Shown: positions 1-9,885 of the stretch, piece by piece
Layout: the number at the start of each line of letters is the position of its first letter
How positions within the stretch are numbered: position 1 is the stretch's first letter
Source of the DNA: Microbispora rosea
GTDB taxonomy: Bacteria; Actinomycetota; Actinomycetes; Streptosporangiales; Streptosporangiaceae
Assembly: GCF_900156315.1 (NCBI RefSeq)
Contig: NZ_FTNI01000009.1
Location: forward strand, 1 to 64,000
Reading direction: 5' to 3'
Length of the DNA: 64,000 bases
Notes under the pieces: generated by a model
What the model saw: the letters and a program-made list of their open reading frames with translations, nothing else
What the model was told of the DNA's origin: nothing
Database searches by the model: none
Program-made: the position numbers and the translations under genes

Positions 1-260
1 TCAAAGGAATCCGTCACCGACACCACAAAGAGTGCCGCTATGACGGGGTCATGCATGATTTCATGCACTGGCTTTTAGCACACTGTTGAGTTCTCAAGAA
101 ACGGACGCGACCACCATCACCCGAAACCTCACTTAGAAGGTCCCACGCTCCGGGGCGTTTCACCGTTTGTTTTTCTTTTGTCTTGCTGGTCTTAATTCTT
201 CCCGACCGGCTCTTTCGTGTCAAATCCGCCCCACCGGGACTTCTTGACCCGAAACCCGCC
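1..260 (-). promoter_or_regulatory. rRNA operon promoter and leader (16S gene expected off the left edge)
   Basis: Read on the minus strand, this stretch has the pattern of an actinobacterial rRNA leader. A TTGACA box (complement of 218-223) is followed after 17 nt by AAGAAT (complement of 195-200). Farther down lies the conserved element TTGAGAACTCAACAGTGTGC (complement of 78-97), which I recognise from actinobacterial rRNA leaders and 16S-23S spacers. A short perfect hairpin (TGCATGA/TCATGCA, 52-67) follows, and the sequence runs off the edge shortly before the place where 16S would start. No rRNA sequence is inside the window, so the operon itself is inferred. Weaker promoter-like boxes occur upstream (for example TGCTAG and TAGGCT, complement of the 385-455 region), consistent with multiple rrn promoters. 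Confidence 0.72.
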
Positions 261-546
261 GACCGACAGGAATTTCGACCCCCCGTTTCCGGGGCAACCC
301 CTCTAACTTACCTGATCCCTGAATGTCCGTCGAATCGCGACGAAACATCCCAAGATCGGGTCCGAGAAGAAGGGATTCGCTGAGAGCCTAGCAGCCGATC
401 CCCGGAGGGGGATTCAGGCTCGCCGGTTCTCGGCGCGTGCAGAAAGACTAGCACCCGTCCAGCGGTGCTGCGCACAACTTGGGCAACTTTAGGGTCTTGC
501 CCTGTCTCCATGCCCTTCAAACCTCCCCCGCCACAGAGCGAGGAGT

Positions 547-582
547 GCCTGTGCGCCCTCGCCACGACGAGGGCGCACAGGC
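547..582 (-). terminator. Terminator after valS
   Basis: A perfect 15-bp stem (547-561 with 568-582) encloses a 6-nt loop (CCACGA) and begins 8 bp beyond the valS stop codon. There is no clear T-tract, as is usual for GC-rich actinomycetes. It also separates valS from the rRNA promoters farther left. Confidence 0.85.
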
Positions 583-589
583 TGAAGGC

Positions 590-3178
590 CTAAGCCGGCA
601 GCGCGGCGAGCTGGGCCTCGAGACGGGAGATGTCCTCGGCGGCCTGCTCGGCCCGCCGGCGCACCTTCGCCACGACGTCCTCCGGCGCCTTGCCCATGAA
701 CTGCTCGTTGCCGAGCTTGGCCGTCACCTGAGCCTGCTCCTTGCGTGCCACGGCCAGGTCCTTCTCCAGCCGCTTCCGCTCGGCGGCGACGTCGATGGCT
801 CCGGCCGTGTCTATCTCCACGAGCACCGTGCCGACGGTGAGCCTGGCTGTCGGGTTGAAGGTGTCCGCTGGTTCGTCCAGACGCAGCAGGACGCGGATCG
901 CTCCCTCATGGGCGGCGAGAGCCGTACCGGACAGGGACAGCCGCGCGGCCACCCGCTGGCCGGGCTTCAGGCCCTGATCCGAGCGGAACCTGCGCACCTC
1001 TGTCACGAGGTTCTGCAGCGCGGAGATCTCCTGCTCGGCCACGGGGTCGAGCAGCCCCGGCGAAGCCGAAGGCCAGGGAGCGACCACGATCGACTCCCCG
1101 CCCGTCAGAGCCCGCCACAGCTCCTCCGTCACGAACGGCACGAGCGGGTGAAGCAGCCGGAGCAGCGCGTCGAGGACATGCCCGAGAACCCGCTTGGTGT
1201 TCTCGGCCACCGCGCCGCCCTCGGCGAACTGCACCTTGGCCAGTTCGACGTACCAGTCGAAGACCTCGTCCCAGGCGAAGTGGTAGAGGGCGTCGGACGC
1301 CTTGGCGAACTCGAACTCCTCGAAGGCCGCGTCGACACTCGTGACGACCTCCTGCAGGCGCGACAGGATCCACCGATCGGCAGCGGTGAGGTCTTCGGGC
1401 ACACCGTCGGAGACGGCGCCGTTCATCAGCGCGAAGCGAGTGGCGTTCCAGATCTTGTTGCAGAAGTTGCGGGATCCGGCCGCCCAGTCCTCGCTGATCG
1501 CCACGTCGGAGCCGGGGTTGGCACCGCGCAGCAGCGTGAAGCGCGTGGCGTCCGCGCCGTACCGCTCGATCCAGTCGAGCGGGTCGACGACGTTGCCGAA
1601 CGACTTCGACATCTTCTTGCCGAACTGGTCGCGCACCATGCCGTGCAGCGCCACAGTGCGGAACGGCGGCTGGCCGTCCATCGCGTACAAGCCGAACATC
1701 ATCATCCGCGCCACCCAGAAGAACAGGATGTCGTAGCCGGTGACGAGCACGGACGTCGGATAGAAGCGAGCCAGATCGGGTGTGGCGTCGGGCCAGCCCA
1801 GCGTGGAGAACGGCCACAGGCCGGAGGAGAACCAGGTATCGAGGACGTCCTGGTCCTGCTCGTAACCGGCCGGCGGCTCCTCGTCCGGCCCCACGCAGAC
1901 CATGTCGCCGTCCGGGCCGTACCAGACGGGAATCCGGTGCCCCCACCACAGCTGGCGTGAGATGCACCAGTCGTGCATGTCGTCGACCCAGTCGAAGTAG
2001 CGCTTGGCCAGCTCCGGCGGGTGGATGCGGGTGCGGCCGTCACGCACCGCGTCACCCGCGGCCTTGGCCAGCGGTGTGACGTTGACGAACCACTGCAGCG
2101 ACAGGCGCGGCTCCACCACGGTCTTACAGCGGGAGCAATGTCCGACCGAGTGCACGTACGGCCGCTTTTCGGCGACGATGCGGCCCTGCTCGCGCAGCGC
2201 GGCGACCACGGCGGGCCGTGCCTCGAACCGGTCGAGGCCTTGGAAGGGCCCATGGGCGGTGATGATGCCGCGCTCGTCCATGATGACGAGCGACTCCAGC
2301 GAGTGGCGGCGCCCGATCTCGAAGTCGTTCGGGTCGTGCGCGGGGGTGACCTTGACCGCGCCGGTGCCGAAGGACGGGTCCACGTGCTCGTCGGCGACGA
2401 TCGGGATGCGCCGGCCGGTGAGCGGAACCTCGACATGCTTGCCGACCAGGTGCGCGTAGCGCTCGTCGGCGGGGTGGACGGCGACCGCGGTGTCGCCCAG
2501 CATGGTCTCGGCGCGGGTGGTGGCGACGACGATCTCCTCGTCGCCCGAGCCGTAGCGGATGGAGACGAGCTCGCCGTCGTCGTCGCTGTGCTCGACCTCG
2601 ATGTCGGACAGGGCGGTCAGGCAGCGGGGGCACCAGTTGATGATGCGCTCGGCGCGGTAGATGAGCCCGTCGTCGAACAGCTTCTTGAAGATCGTCTGGA
2701 CGGCCCGGGAGAGCCCCTCGTCCATCGTGAAGCGCTCACGCGACCAGTCCACGCCGTCGCCGAGCTTCGTCATCTGGCCGAGGATCCGGCCGCCGGACTC
2801 CTCCTTCCACTGCCAGACGCGCTCGACGAACGCCTCGCGGCCGAAGTCGTGGCGGGACAGGCCATCCTTGGCGATCTCGCGCTCCACGACGTTCTGCGTG
2901 GCGATGCCGGCGTGGTCCATGCCGGGGAGCCACAGCGTTTCCATGCCCCGCATCCGGGCTCGCCGGGTGAGCGCGTCCTGGATCGAGTGGTCGAGGGCGT
3001 GGCCCACGTGGAGCGACCCGGTCACGTTGGGCGGGGGAAGCACGATGCTGTACGGCTCGCGCCCGCTGCCCGGGTCCGCTGTGAAGTAGCCCGCCGATAC
3101 CCAGCGCTCGTAGCTCCGGGTCTCGACATCGACGGGGGCGTACTGGGTGGGCAGCTCAGACGTAGTCACGGTGCCCAA
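590..3178 (-). CDS. valS: Valine--tRNA ligase
   Basis: This cytosolic class Ia aminoacyl-tRNA synthetase charges tRNA-Val. The 862-residue protein has the HIGH-type motif HVGH (57-60), the KMSKS loop (522-526) and two zinc-type cysteine pairs (CPRC about 183-186, CSRC about 348-351). The large CP1 editing insertion lies between them, and a C-terminal coiled-coil arm ends the protein (lysine/glutamate-rich final 65 residues), as is typical of ValRS. Length is normal for the family. The start is taken at 3178; an in-frame GTG lies a few codons inside, so the exact N terminus is uncertain. It lies 73 bp downstream of clpX on the same strand. That clpX-valS neighbourhood is common in actinobacteria. 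Confidence 0.98.
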   Translation of the reverse strand: MGTVTTSELPTQYAPVDVETRSYERWVSAGYFTADPGSGREPYSIVLPPPNVTGSLHVGHALDHSIQDALTRRARMRGMETLWLPGMDHAGIATQNVVEREIAKDGLSRHDFGREAFVERVWQWKEESGGRILGQMTKLGDGVDWSRERFTMDEGLSRAVQTIFKKLFDDGLIYRAERIINWCPRCLTALSDIEVEHSDDDGELVSIRYGSGDEEIVVATTRAETMLGDTAVAVHPADERYAHLVGKHVEVPLTGRRIPIVADEHVDPSFGTGAVKVTPAHDPNDFEIGRRHSLESLVIMDERGIITAHGPFQGLDRFEARPAVVAALREQGRIVAEKRPYVHSVGHCSRCKTVVEPRLSLQWFVNVTPLAKAAGDAVRDGRTRIHPPELAKRYFDWVDDMHDWCISRQLWWGHRIPVWYGPDGDMVCVGPDEEPPAGYEQDQDVLDTWFSSGLWPFSTLGWPDATPDLARFYPTSVLVTGYDILFFWVARMMMFGLYAMDGQPPFRTVALHGMVRDQFGKKMSKSFGNVVDPLDWIERYGADATRFTLLRGANPGSDVAISEDWAAGSRNFCNKIWNATRFALMNGAVSDGVPEDLTAADRWILSRLQEVVTSVDAAFEEFEFAKASDALYHFAWDEVFDWYVELAKVQFAEGGAVAENTKRVLGHVLDALLRLLHPLVPFVTEELWRALTGGESIVVAPWPSASPGLLDPVAEQEISALQNLVTEVRRFRSDQGLKPGQRVAARLSLSGTALAAHEGAIRVLLRLDEPADTFNPTARLTVGTVLVEIDTAGAIDVAAERKRLEKDLAVARKEQAQVTAKLGNEQFMGKAPEDVVAKVRRRAEQAAEDISRLEAQLAALPA

Positions 3179-3251
3179 TTCTAGGGATGTCCGGACGCCA
3201 CCCGAGCCGTCGCCGCACGCCCTGTGGACAAAGCGCCGGCGAAGGCCCGCG

Positions 3252-4535
3252 TCAGGCCGACTTCTCCCTCGGGGTCCGCTGCTGCTTGGCCTGCAGCTGG
3301 TCGCGTGGCACCAGGGTCGGATTCACGTGCTCCAGCACGGCCTCGCGGGTGATGACGACGCGGGCCACGTCCTGGCGGGAGGGCACCTCGTACATCACGG
3401 ACTGGAGGACTTCCTCCAGGATGGCGCGCAGCCCGCGGGCGCCGGTGCCGCGCAGGATGGCCTGGTCCGCGATGGCTTCCAACGCGTCGTCGGAGAACTC
3501 CAGCTCGACGTTGTCCAGTTCGAGCAGGCGGCGGTACTGCTTGACGAGCGCGTTGCGCGGCTCGGTGAGGATCTGGATCAGCGCGTCCCTGTCGAGGTTG
3601 TGCACCGACGTGATCACCGGGAGACGGCCGACGAACTCGGGGATCATGCCGAACTTCAGGAGGTCTTCCGGCATGACGTCCGAGAAGATGTCGGAGGAGT
3701 CCATCTCCTCCTTCGAGTGGATGATCGCGTTGAAGCCGATGCCCTTCCTGCCGACCCTCGACTCAATGATCTTCTCGAGGCCGGCGAAGGCGCCGCCGCA
3801 GATGAACAGCACGTTCGTGGTGTCGATCTGGATGAACTCCTGGTGGGGGTGCTTGCGCCCGCCCTGCGGGGGCACGCTCGCCGTGGTCCCCTCCAGGATC
3901 TTCAGCAGGGCCTGCTGCACGCCCTCGCCCGACACGTCCCGCGTGATCGACGGGTTCTCGCTCTTACGGGCGATCTTGTCGACCTCGTCGATGTAGATGA
4001 TGCCGGTCTCGGCCTTCTTGACGTCGTAGTCGGCGGCCTGGATCAGCTTGAGGAGGATGTTCTCCACGTCCTCGCCGACGTAGCCGGCCTCGGTCAGCGC
4101 GGTCGCGTCCGCGATGGCGAACGGCACGTTGAGCATCTTGGCGAGGGTCTGCGCGAGCAGCGTCTTGCCCGACCCGGTGGGGCCGAGCAGCAGGATGTTG
4201 GACTTGGCCAACTCCAGGCCGTCGTCACGGCCCCGCTCCCCGGACTGGACGCGCTTGTAGTGGTTGTAGACCGCTACCGACAGCGCCTTCTTCGCCTTGT
4301 CCTGCCCGATGACGTACGCGTCGAGAAACTCGTAGATCTCGCGCGGCTTGGGGAGGTTGTCCCACTTGAGCTCGGAGGACTCCGACAGCTCCTCCTCGAT
4401 GATCTCGTTGCAGAGATCGATGCACTCATCGCAGATGTAGACGCCTGGTCCGGCGATGAGCTTCTTGACCTGCTTCTGGCTCTTGCCGCAGAACGAGCAC
4501 TTCAGCAGGTCTCCCCCGTCGCCGATGCGTGCCAC
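3252..4535 (-). CDS. clpX: ATP-dependent Clp protease ATP-binding subunit ClpX
   Basis: ClpX is the hexameric AAA+ unfoldase that feeds tagged proteins to the ClpP protease. The 427-residue product has the N-terminal zinc-binding domain (C13, C16, C35, C38), Walker A GPTGSGKT (118-125), Walker B with IDEVDK (182-187), and the C-terminal ClpB-D2-like small domain. The open frame extends 26 codons further upstream. I choose the GTG at 4535 because AAAGGAG sits 8 nt before it and the protein then starts [11 protein letters not shown], as ClpX does. It lies downstream of the clpP1-clpP2 operon in the same direction, with about 230 bp between, so it may have its own promoter. Confidence 0.98.
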   Translation of the reverse strand: MARIGDGGDLLKCSFCGKSQKQVKKLIAGPGVYICDECIDLCNEIIEEELSESSELKWDNLPKPREIYEFLDAYVIGQDKAKKALSVAVYNHYKRVQSGERGRDDGLELAKSNILLLGPTGSGKTLLAQTLAKMLNVPFAIADATALTEAGYVGEDVENILLKLIQAADYDVKKAETGIIYIDEVDKIARKSENPSITRDVSGEGVQQALLKILEGTTASVPPQGGRKHPHQEFIQIDTTNVLFICGGAFAGLEKIIESRVGRKGIGFNAIIHSKEEMDSSDIFSDVMPEDLLKFGMIPEFVGRLPVITSVHNLDRDALIQILTEPRNALVKQYRRLLELDNVELEFSDDALEAIADQAILRGTGARGLRAILEEVLQSVMYEVPSRQDVARVVITREAVLEHVNPTLVPRDQLQAKQQRTPREKSA

Positions 4536-4769
4536 CCCAGATACTCCTTTGCGTGGGACCGCCCCTGCCGCCGCGGTCGCTTCCGTCCGCACCCTGCTCG
4601 CGATCCGGTTCATGAACCTGTGTCATGATCCGGCGATCACGATCCGGTGCGAAAACGTCATCCCGCTCAGGTTTCGACGTTACCGTCTCTCGGGCCCTCA
4701 GTGAGCCCCCTAGCGGTGAGTCGCACCGGAACGTGCCCAAATGGGCACCGTTCCGGTGCGGCAACTCCC

Positions 4770-5417
4770 TCAGGAAGCGGCGACCGCCGCCGCGCGCTTC
4801 TTCCGCGACGGGATGATGTCGTCCACCAGCCCGTACGCCTTCGCCTCCTCGGCGCTGAGGATCTTGTCACGCTCGATGTCCCGGCGGACCTCGTCGGCCG
4901 CCTTGCCCGAGTGCTTCGCCACGATCTCCTCGAGCAGCGACCTCATCCGCAGGATCTCACGAGCCTGGATCTCGATGTCGCTGCCCTGGCCGCCGCCCTC
5001 GGTGTAGGGCTGGTGGATCAGGACGCGGGCGTTGGGCAGGGCGAACCGCTTGCCCGGCGTGCCACCGGCCAGCAGGACCGCGGCGGCCGAGGCCGCCTGC
5101 CCAAGGCAGACCGTCTGGATCTCGGGCCGGACGAACTGCATGGTGTCGTAAATCGCGGTCATCGCGGTGAACGAGCCACCCGGCGAGTTGATGTACATGC
5201 TGATGTCGCGGTCCGGGTCCAGCGACTCCAGCGTCAGCAGCTGCGCCATCACGTCGTTCGCCGAAGCGTCGTCGATCTGGACGCCGAGGAAGATGATGCG
5301 GTCCTCGAACAGCTTGTTGTAGGGGTTCATCTCCTTGACGCCGTACGACGTGCGCTCGACGAAGGAGGGAAGGACGTAGCGGCCGTTGATGTCACCCGGC
5401 CGGATCAGCTCACTCAT
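4770..5417 (-). CDS. clpP2: ATP-dependent Clp protease proteolytic subunit ClpP2
   Basis: This is the second of two tandem ClpP serine-protease subunits. Actinobacteria assemble ClpP1 and ClpP2 into one mixed tetradecamer that works with ClpX or ClpC. Catalytic Ser110 (in GQAASAAA) and His135 (in LIHQP) are visible in the 215-residue protein. A GTG at 5435 would overlap the clpP1 stop codon, but the ATG at 5417 has a TGGAG ribosome site 8 nt upstream inside clpP1's end, so I prefer 5417. Stop and start are within 20 bp, so the two genes are clearly co-transcribed and probably translationally coupled. Confidence 0.97.
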   Translation of the reverse strand: MSELIRPGDINGRYVLPSFVERTSYGVKEMNPYNKLFEDRIIFLGVQIDDASANDVMAQLLTLESLDPDRDISMYINSPGGSFTAMTAIYDTMQFVRPEIQTVCLGQAASAAAVLLAGGTPGKRFALPNARVLIHQPYTEGGGQGSDIEIQAREILRMRSLLEEIVAKHSGKAADEVRRDIERDKILSAEEAKAYGLVDDIIPSRKKRAAAVAAS

Positions 5418-5431
5418 CTGGGAAGCTCCAG

Positions 5432-6076
5432 TCACGAGACGGCGCCCTCGGAGGGCACCTGGCGGGCGCTGCGCACCACGTGGTCGATGAAGCCGTAGTC
5501 CTTGGCCTCCTCGGCCGTGAACCAGCGGTCCCGGTCGGAGTCGCGCTCGATCTGGTCGAGCGGCTGGCCGGTGTGGAAAGCGATCCGCTCCGCGAGCGTC
5601 TTCTTCACGTAGAGCATCTGCTCGGCCTGGATCGCGATGTCGGCCGCGGTGCCGCCGATGCCGCCCGAAGGCTGGTGCATCATGATCCGGGCGTGCGGAA
5701 GCGCGTACCGCTTGCCGCGGGCGCCGGCACAGAGCAGGAACTGGCCCATGGAGGCAGCCAGGCCCATGGCGACCGTGCAGACGTCGTTCGGCACGTACTC
5801 CATCATGTCGTAAATCGCCATGCCGGCGGTCACCGAGCCACCGGGGGAGTTGATGTACATCCAGATGTCGCGATCGGGGTCATCGGCGGCGAGGAGCAGG
5901 AGCTCAGCGGCCAGCCGGTTGGCCACCTCGTCGTTGACCTGGGTGCCGAGCACCACGATCCGCTCGCGCAGCAGGCGCTGGTAGAGCTGGTCCTCGAGGC
6001 GGGAGGGGCCACCCTCCGGGCTCCGGGCCTCGAAGCCGGAACCACCGGTCGGGAAGAAGGTCGGCGGGCTGGTCAC
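5432..6076 (-). CDS. clpP1: ATP-dependent Clp protease proteolytic subunit ClpP1
   Basis: This is the first gene of the clpP operon and encodes the partner of ClpP2 in the Clp peptidase. The 214-residue protein has Ser109 (GLAASMGQ) and His134 (MMHQP), and the INSPGG turn around residue 76. The open frame runs 89 codons farther upstream, but the GTG at 6076 has GGAAGG 7 nt before it and gives a normal ClpP length. A ClgR-type operator lies about 90-100 bp upstream. The family is essential in many actinobacteria, where the ClgR activator controls it after protein-folding stress; control here is inferred from the motif. Confidence 0.97.
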   Translation of the reverse strand: MTSPPTFFPTGGSGFEARSPEGGPSRLEDQLYQRLLRERIVVLGTQVNDEVANRLAAELLLLAADDPDRDIWMYINSPGGSVTAGMAIYDMMEYVPNDVCTVAMGLAASMGQFLLCAGARGKRYALPHARIMMHQPSGGIGGTAADIAIQAEQMLYVKKTLAERIAFHTGQPLDQIERDSDRDRWFTAEEAKDYGFIDHVVRSARQVPSEGAVS

Positions 6077-6164
6077 AGCGTCACCTTCCGATGCGTCGTA
6101 ATCGATTGGCTTTGCTTGTGACCTTAACGCGCGACGCAGACAGGTCATGCCCGTGCGCCGTACT

Positions 6165-6178
6165 GTTCGCTGACGGCG
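6165..6178 (-). promoter_or_regulatory. ClgR-type operator upstream of clpP1P2
   Basis: The plus-strand sequence GTTCGC-TGACG-GCG matches the ClgR box GTTCGC-N5-GCG described for Streptomyces, and its core also fits the corynebacterial pattern CGCYNANRGCG exactly. It lies 89 bp upstream of the clpP1 GTG, in the 355-bp gap between clpP1 and tig. No clgR gene is in the window. The match is by eye and has not been tested. Confidence 0.65.
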
Positions 6179-6327
6179 CATGTCCGGCCCGCGACGAGGC
6201 CCCGCCCCGCATCGCCCGTGTTTCCCGCCGTGGCTGCACAGCCGGGGGCTCACTGATCTCAGCCGTACGATTGCTCCCCGACACGCGGTAAGAAACAAAT
6301 TTGCAGGGATTTGCCCGAATATAACCG

Positions 6328-6402
6328 GAAACCCCCGGCGCACCCTAGTGCGACGGGGGTTTCACCGTTACCGCCACACCGATCGGCCTCCCGGCCGATC
6401 GG
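6328..6402 (-). terminator. Tandem hairpins terminating tig
   Basis: Two strong hairpins follow the tig stop codon. The first (6379-6402) has a 10-bp perfect stem, CCGATCGGCC/GGCCGATCGG, around a TCCC loop. The second (6328-6363) has a 10-bp outer stem, GAAACCCCCG/CGGGGGTTTC, plus a short inner stem and a CCCTAG loop. In the minus direction the second is followed by a modestly A/T-rich stretch. Together they insulate tig from the clpP promoter region (6077-6327). Confidence 0.8.
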
Positions 6403-6431
6403 CGGCAGAAGTCAGGCGAGAGCCTCGGAAA

Positions 6432-7826
6432 TCAGCTTTCCTTGGCCTCGTCGGCGGACTCCCCGGCGCCCGCCTCCTCCACACCCACAGCCTCCTGCTC
6501 GGGGTTGAGCTCGGCGTAGATGGCCTTGACGTCCACCTCGTTGCCGGCCGTGTCGGTCACCTTGGCCGCGTCACCGATGAGGGTCTTGGCCTTCTCCCGC
6601 ACGATCTCCATCATCGCCAGCGGAAGCTGGTTGTTGTCGGCGAGGTGCTGGGCCAGCGTGTTCGGCGCGACACCCATCTGCATGGCGCGACGCACCACGA
6701 AGTCGGTCAGCTCCTGCTCGCTGACGCCGATCTCCTCAGCCTTGACGATCTTGTCGAGCACGAAGCCGGACTTCAGCGCCTTGGCCGAGGTCTCCTCGTA
6801 CTCGGCGAACAGCTCCTCCTCGGTGGTCTGCTGGAGGCGGAGGTACGCCTCGCGGCTCAGGCCGCTCTCGGCGACCTGGTGCTCGAGGTTGTGCTTGCGC
6901 GCGTCGATCTCCGCCTGGAGCGCACTCTCGGGCAGCGGGATGTCGATCTTCTCGAGCAGCGCGTCGAGCGCCTTCTCGCGGCCCTGCACGACCTGGTCCA
7001 CCAGCTTGTTGCGGCGAACCTGCTGGCGGATGCTGTCCTTGAGCTCGTCGAGCGTGTCGAACTCGCTGGCGAGCTGCGCGAACTCGTCGTCGAGCTCGGG
7101 CAGAACCTTCTCCTTGACCGACTTGACGTTGATGATCACGTCGGCCTCCTCGCCGGCGTTCTCACCACCGACGAGCGTGGTGCGGAAGGTCTTCTCGTCG
7201 CCGGCGGCCATGCCCTGCAGCGCCTCGTCCAGGCCCTCCAGGACCGAGCCCGCGCCGACCTCGTACGACACGTCGGCGGCCTGCTGCTCGTCGAGGTTGC
7301 GGCCGTCGATCTCGGCACGCAGGTCCATGACGACGTAGTCGCCGTTCTGGGCCGGCCGCTCGACGCCGGTCAGCGTCGCGAAGCGCTGACGCAGGGCCTC
7401 GAGCTGGCTGCTGATGTCCTCGTCGGTCACCTCGGCGGGGTCGACCACGACCTCGGCGCCTTGGTAGTCCGGGACGTCGAAGGCGGGGCGGATGTCCACC
7501 TCGGCGGTGAACTCGACCTGCTCGCCGTCCTCGATCTTGGTGACCTCGATCTCCGGCTGGCTGACCGGGAAGACGTCGGTCTCGTCAACAGCCTGGCCGT
7601 ACAGCTTGGGCAGGGCGTCGTTCAGGGTCTCCTCGAGAACCACCGCGCGGCCGAAGCGCTGCTCGATGATCCGGGCCGGCACCTTGCCAGGACGGAAGCC
7701 GGGCACGCGCACCTGCTGCGCGACCTTCTTGTACGCGGCCTGCAGGCTCGGCTCGAGCTCCTTGAACGGCACCTCGACGGTGAGCTTGACCCGGGTAGGG
7801 CTGAGCTCCTCGACAGCGGTCTTCAC
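6432..7826 (-). CDS. tig: Trigger factor, ribosome-associated chaperone and peptidyl-prolyl isomerase
   Basis: Trigger factor binds at the ribosome exit tunnel and shields nascent chains. The 464-residue protein has the ribosome-binding signature GFRPGKVP (43-50), a central FKBP-like isomerase domain (about 150-240), a long helical C-terminal chaperone region, and an acidic Glu/Ala-rich tail. I choose the GTG at 7826 because AAGGAGA lies 7-8 nt upstream; the open frame reaches 7961 without a ribosome site. A possible promoter (TTTCAC, 17 nt, TACTGT) lies just upstream of the start. The tig-clpP1-clpP2-clpX order is conserved across bacteria. Confidence 0.97.
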   Translation of the reverse strand: MKTAVEELSPTRVKLTVEVPFKELEPSLQAAYKKVAQQVRVPGFRPGKVPARIIEQRFGRAVVLEETLNDALPKLYGQAVDETDVFPVSQPEIEVTKIEDGEQVEFTAEVDIRPAFDVPDYQGAEVVVDPAEVTDEDISSQLEALRQRFATLTGVERPAQNGDYVVMDLRAEIDGRNLDEQQAADVSYEVGAGSVLEGLDEALQGMAAGDEKTFRTTLVGGENAGEEADVIINVKSVKEKVLPELDDEFAQLASEFDTLDELKDSIRQQVRRNKLVDQVVQGREKALDALLEKIDIPLPESALQAEIDARKHNLEHQVAESGLSREAYLRLQQTTEEELFAEYEETSAKALKSGFVLDKIVKAEEIGVSEQELTDFVVRRAMQMGVAPNTLAQHLADNNQLPLAMMEIVREKAKTLIGDAAKVTDTAGNEVDVKAIYAELNPEQEAVGVEEAGAGESADEAKES

Positions 7827-8026
7827 GGGGTGGTCTCCTTGATCCAGCATCTGGTGATCGCGGGCACGTCGTGCACGGCAACCGCGGCACAGTAACGCGC
7901 GCCGCGCCCACGTGAAAGGCGCAGGATCACCGTCTCGCCTGCACGCGACCTGTCCGGGCATGCTCGACTGTGGCGGGTGTCCAACGCCAAGGGCAGTCTA
8001 GAGCAGATGAGCCCCGGGAGCGACTG

Positions 8027-8893
8027 TCAGAGGTCGGCCATGATCTGCCGTAGCAGGTCCACCGTCTCGGTGGGGGTGGTGCTGACCGCGCAGAGCCGTT
8101 CCATGACCTCGCTGTAGCGGTCGACCTCTTCCCGTTTATCCAGGTAGAGCGCGCTGGCGAGTTGCTCGACATACACGATGTCGGGCAGGTCGGGATCGGC
8201 GAACCGCAGGATGCTAAAGGCTCCACCCTCTGCGGCGTGTCCGCCATAACTGAACGGGATGACCTGGATCGTCACGTTGGGCTGGTTCATCAGGTCGATG
8301 AGGTGCTGGATCTGACCCCGCATGACCTCGACGCCGCCGATCGGGCGGCGCAGCGCGGCCTCGTCGATCACAGCCCAGAACTTGGGACTGTCCTCGCCGT
8401 CGAGGATGCGCTGGCGTTCCAGCCGCAGGTCCACCCGCCTGGCGATCTCCTCCGGCGCCGCGCCGACCGCGCCGGCCATGATGACGGCCCGTGCGTACTC
8501 CTTCGTCTGCAGCAGGCCGGGAACGAACTGCACCTCGTAGGTGCGGATGCGCTCGGCGGCCTCCTCCAGGCCGACGTACGCCTGGAACCACGAGGGCAGA
8601 AGGTCGTTGAACCGGTGCCACCAGCCGGGCTCGTTGGCCCGCTCGACCAGGTTCATCACGACATCGCGCGTCTCCTCGTCTTCCACCCCGTAAAGGGCGA
8701 GAAGGTCGGTCACGTCGCGTTCCTTGAACCCGACCCGGCCCAGCTCCATCCGGCTGATCTTCGACTCGGACGCCCGGATGCACTGGCCGGCCTGGTCACG
8801 GCTGATGCCCTTGCTCTCACGGAGCTTGCGGAGCTGGGAACCGAGAAGGATGCGCAGAGCCGTCGGACCCGATCCAGCCTGGATCTGTATCAC
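8027..8893 (-). CDS. Scr1-like helix-turn-helix regulator (XRE with DUF5753)
   Basis: The 288-residue protein starts with an XRE-type helix-turn-helix (LRKLRESKGISRDQAG, about 22-75). It continues with the DUF5753 region typical of actinomycete Scr1/WhiJ-like regulators (FVPGLLQTKEYAR about 128-140, and an EQLASALYLD segment near the end). These proteins usually pair with a small DUF397 protein and often with an RsbW-like ATPase. Here the ATPase is present divergently (9170), but no DUF397 gene is visible on either side. The ATG at 8893 fits the usual N terminus. DNA-binding targets are probably the inverted repeats in the shared 276-bp upstream region (inference). Confidence 0.9.
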   Translation of the reverse strand: MIQIQAGSGPTALRILLGSQLRKLRESKGISRDQAGQCIRASESKISRMELGRVGFKERDVTDLLALYGVEDEETRDVVMNLVERANEPGWWHRFNDLLPSWFQAYVGLEEAAERIRTYEVQFVPGLLQTKEYARAVIMAGAVGAAPEEIARRVDLRLERQRILDGEDSPKFWAVIDEAALRRPIGGVEVMRGQIQHLIDLMNQPNVTIQVIPFSYGGHAAEGGAFSILRFADPDLPDIVYVEQLASALYLDKREEVDRYSEVMERLCAVSTTPTETVDLLRQIMADL

Positions 8894-9052
8894 GGCGCCT
8901 CCCTCTCACCTCGGCCCTGTGTGCCGCCAAGGGACGACCCGCACGACACCCCCAGCCCACACAGTGTCACCACTTCAGGCTCCGATGACAAGGTCTGATC
9001 TACGTGTCCCTGACGGTTAGCACGACCGTCGTGTGCGTCTGCACATGACAGT

Positions 9053-9131
9053 TGCACGTGCATTTGGGTCTTGCAGCGGCGGGAGGCGCTGATCCATCAT
9101 GTCTAGGTGCATATTGGGCCAAAATGTGCAC
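9053..9131. promoter_or_regulatory. Candidate operator region between the Scr1-like regulator and the ATPase gene
   Basis: The divergent gap holds two related palindromic sites. One is TGCACGTGCA (9053-9062), running into GTGCATTTGGG. The other is a 25-bp imperfect inverted repeat at 9107-9131 that begins GTGCATATTGGG and ends AATGTGCAC. Both share GTGCAT-N-TTGGG. Such TGCAC-type palindromes are plausible binding sites for the XRE protein; the assignment is an inference from position and symmetry. Confidence 0.5.
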
Positions 9132-9169
9132 CAGTCCTCGATCTAGGCCAGCGGGAGGTACGGGCAACC

Positions 9170-9649
9170 ATGTCGGACGAGCCCAAACCCGGTGGCCAGC
9201 TGACCCGTGACGTGGGATTCGGCTGGTTCCGGAGGGCGGCAGGGGCGTCCGATACGACGATGTGCCCCCTGGCACCGCAGGCCGACTCCGTAAAGACCGC
9301 GCGCGACGTCACGCGGACGACGCTGCAGCAGTGGGGCCTGTCGGAACTGAGTGACGACGCCGCACTGGTCGTGAGCGAACTGGTGACCAACGCGGTCCGT
9401 TACGCGCTGTATCCGGTGAACCGCGTCGGCGACCGGCCTATAACACTGACGCTCGTGCGCGTCGCCCCGCACGTGCTGCTCGCCGTGTCGGATCCCAGCG
9501 ACCAGGCGCCGTCGCCCGTGCAGCCCGACTTCGTCTCCGAGCACGGACGCGGCCTCTACATCGTCGAGACCTACAGCCAGGCATGGGGCTGGGACGCACT
9601 GGACGAGGGCGGCAAGGCCGTCTGGGCCCTCTTCCGCACCGGCGACTGA
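9170..9649 (+). CDS. RsbW/SpoIIAB-like anti-sigma ATP-binding protein
   Basis: A 159-residue protein with a histidine-kinase-type ATPase fold (HATPase_c_2). The N-box segment SELVTNAVRYAL lies around residues 70-81 and the G-box EHGRGLYIV around residues 126-134. Stand-alone proteins of this kind act as anti-sigma factors or serine kinases in partner-switch signalling. The ATG at 9170 is chosen because GGGAGG lies 11 nt upstream; the frame opens earlier at 9107 inside the putative operator. It is divergent from the Scr1-like regulator, a pairing repeated many times in actinomycete genomes. Confidence 0.87.
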   Translation: MSDEPKPGGQLTRDVGFGWFRRAAGASDTTMCPLAPQADSVKTARDVTRTTLQQWGLSELSDDAALVVSELVTNAVRYALYPVNRVGDRPITLTLVRVAPHVLLAVSDPSDQAPSPVQPDFVSEHGRGLYIVETYSQAWGWDALDEGGKAVWALFRTGD

Positions 9650-9885
9650 CCGTTTTTCCAGCGTCCGCCCGCTAAGTCCCCGTGATTTCCCCTCACTCCC
9701 CGGCCTTACTGGCGCGAGATGAGTTCGGGCTCCACCCGTACGGCTGCCTTCGCTCTTATCACTGATGAGATCCGGCCCAACCCGGGGGGCCGCGCAGGCT
9801 TCGCCAGGAAGCAACGACGGCTCCTCTAACGATGCGATGTCGGGACCTCCACGTCCGGTCTCAGTGCTCGACTACCGTGTCGCGC

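Noticed and set aside
479-1960. Long plus-strand frames over valS (493 codons) and similar frames antisense to most genes
   Set aside because: They mirror the GC-rich third positions of the real minus-strand genes, give low-complexity Arg/Gly/Ala-rich proteins and have no recognisable domains.
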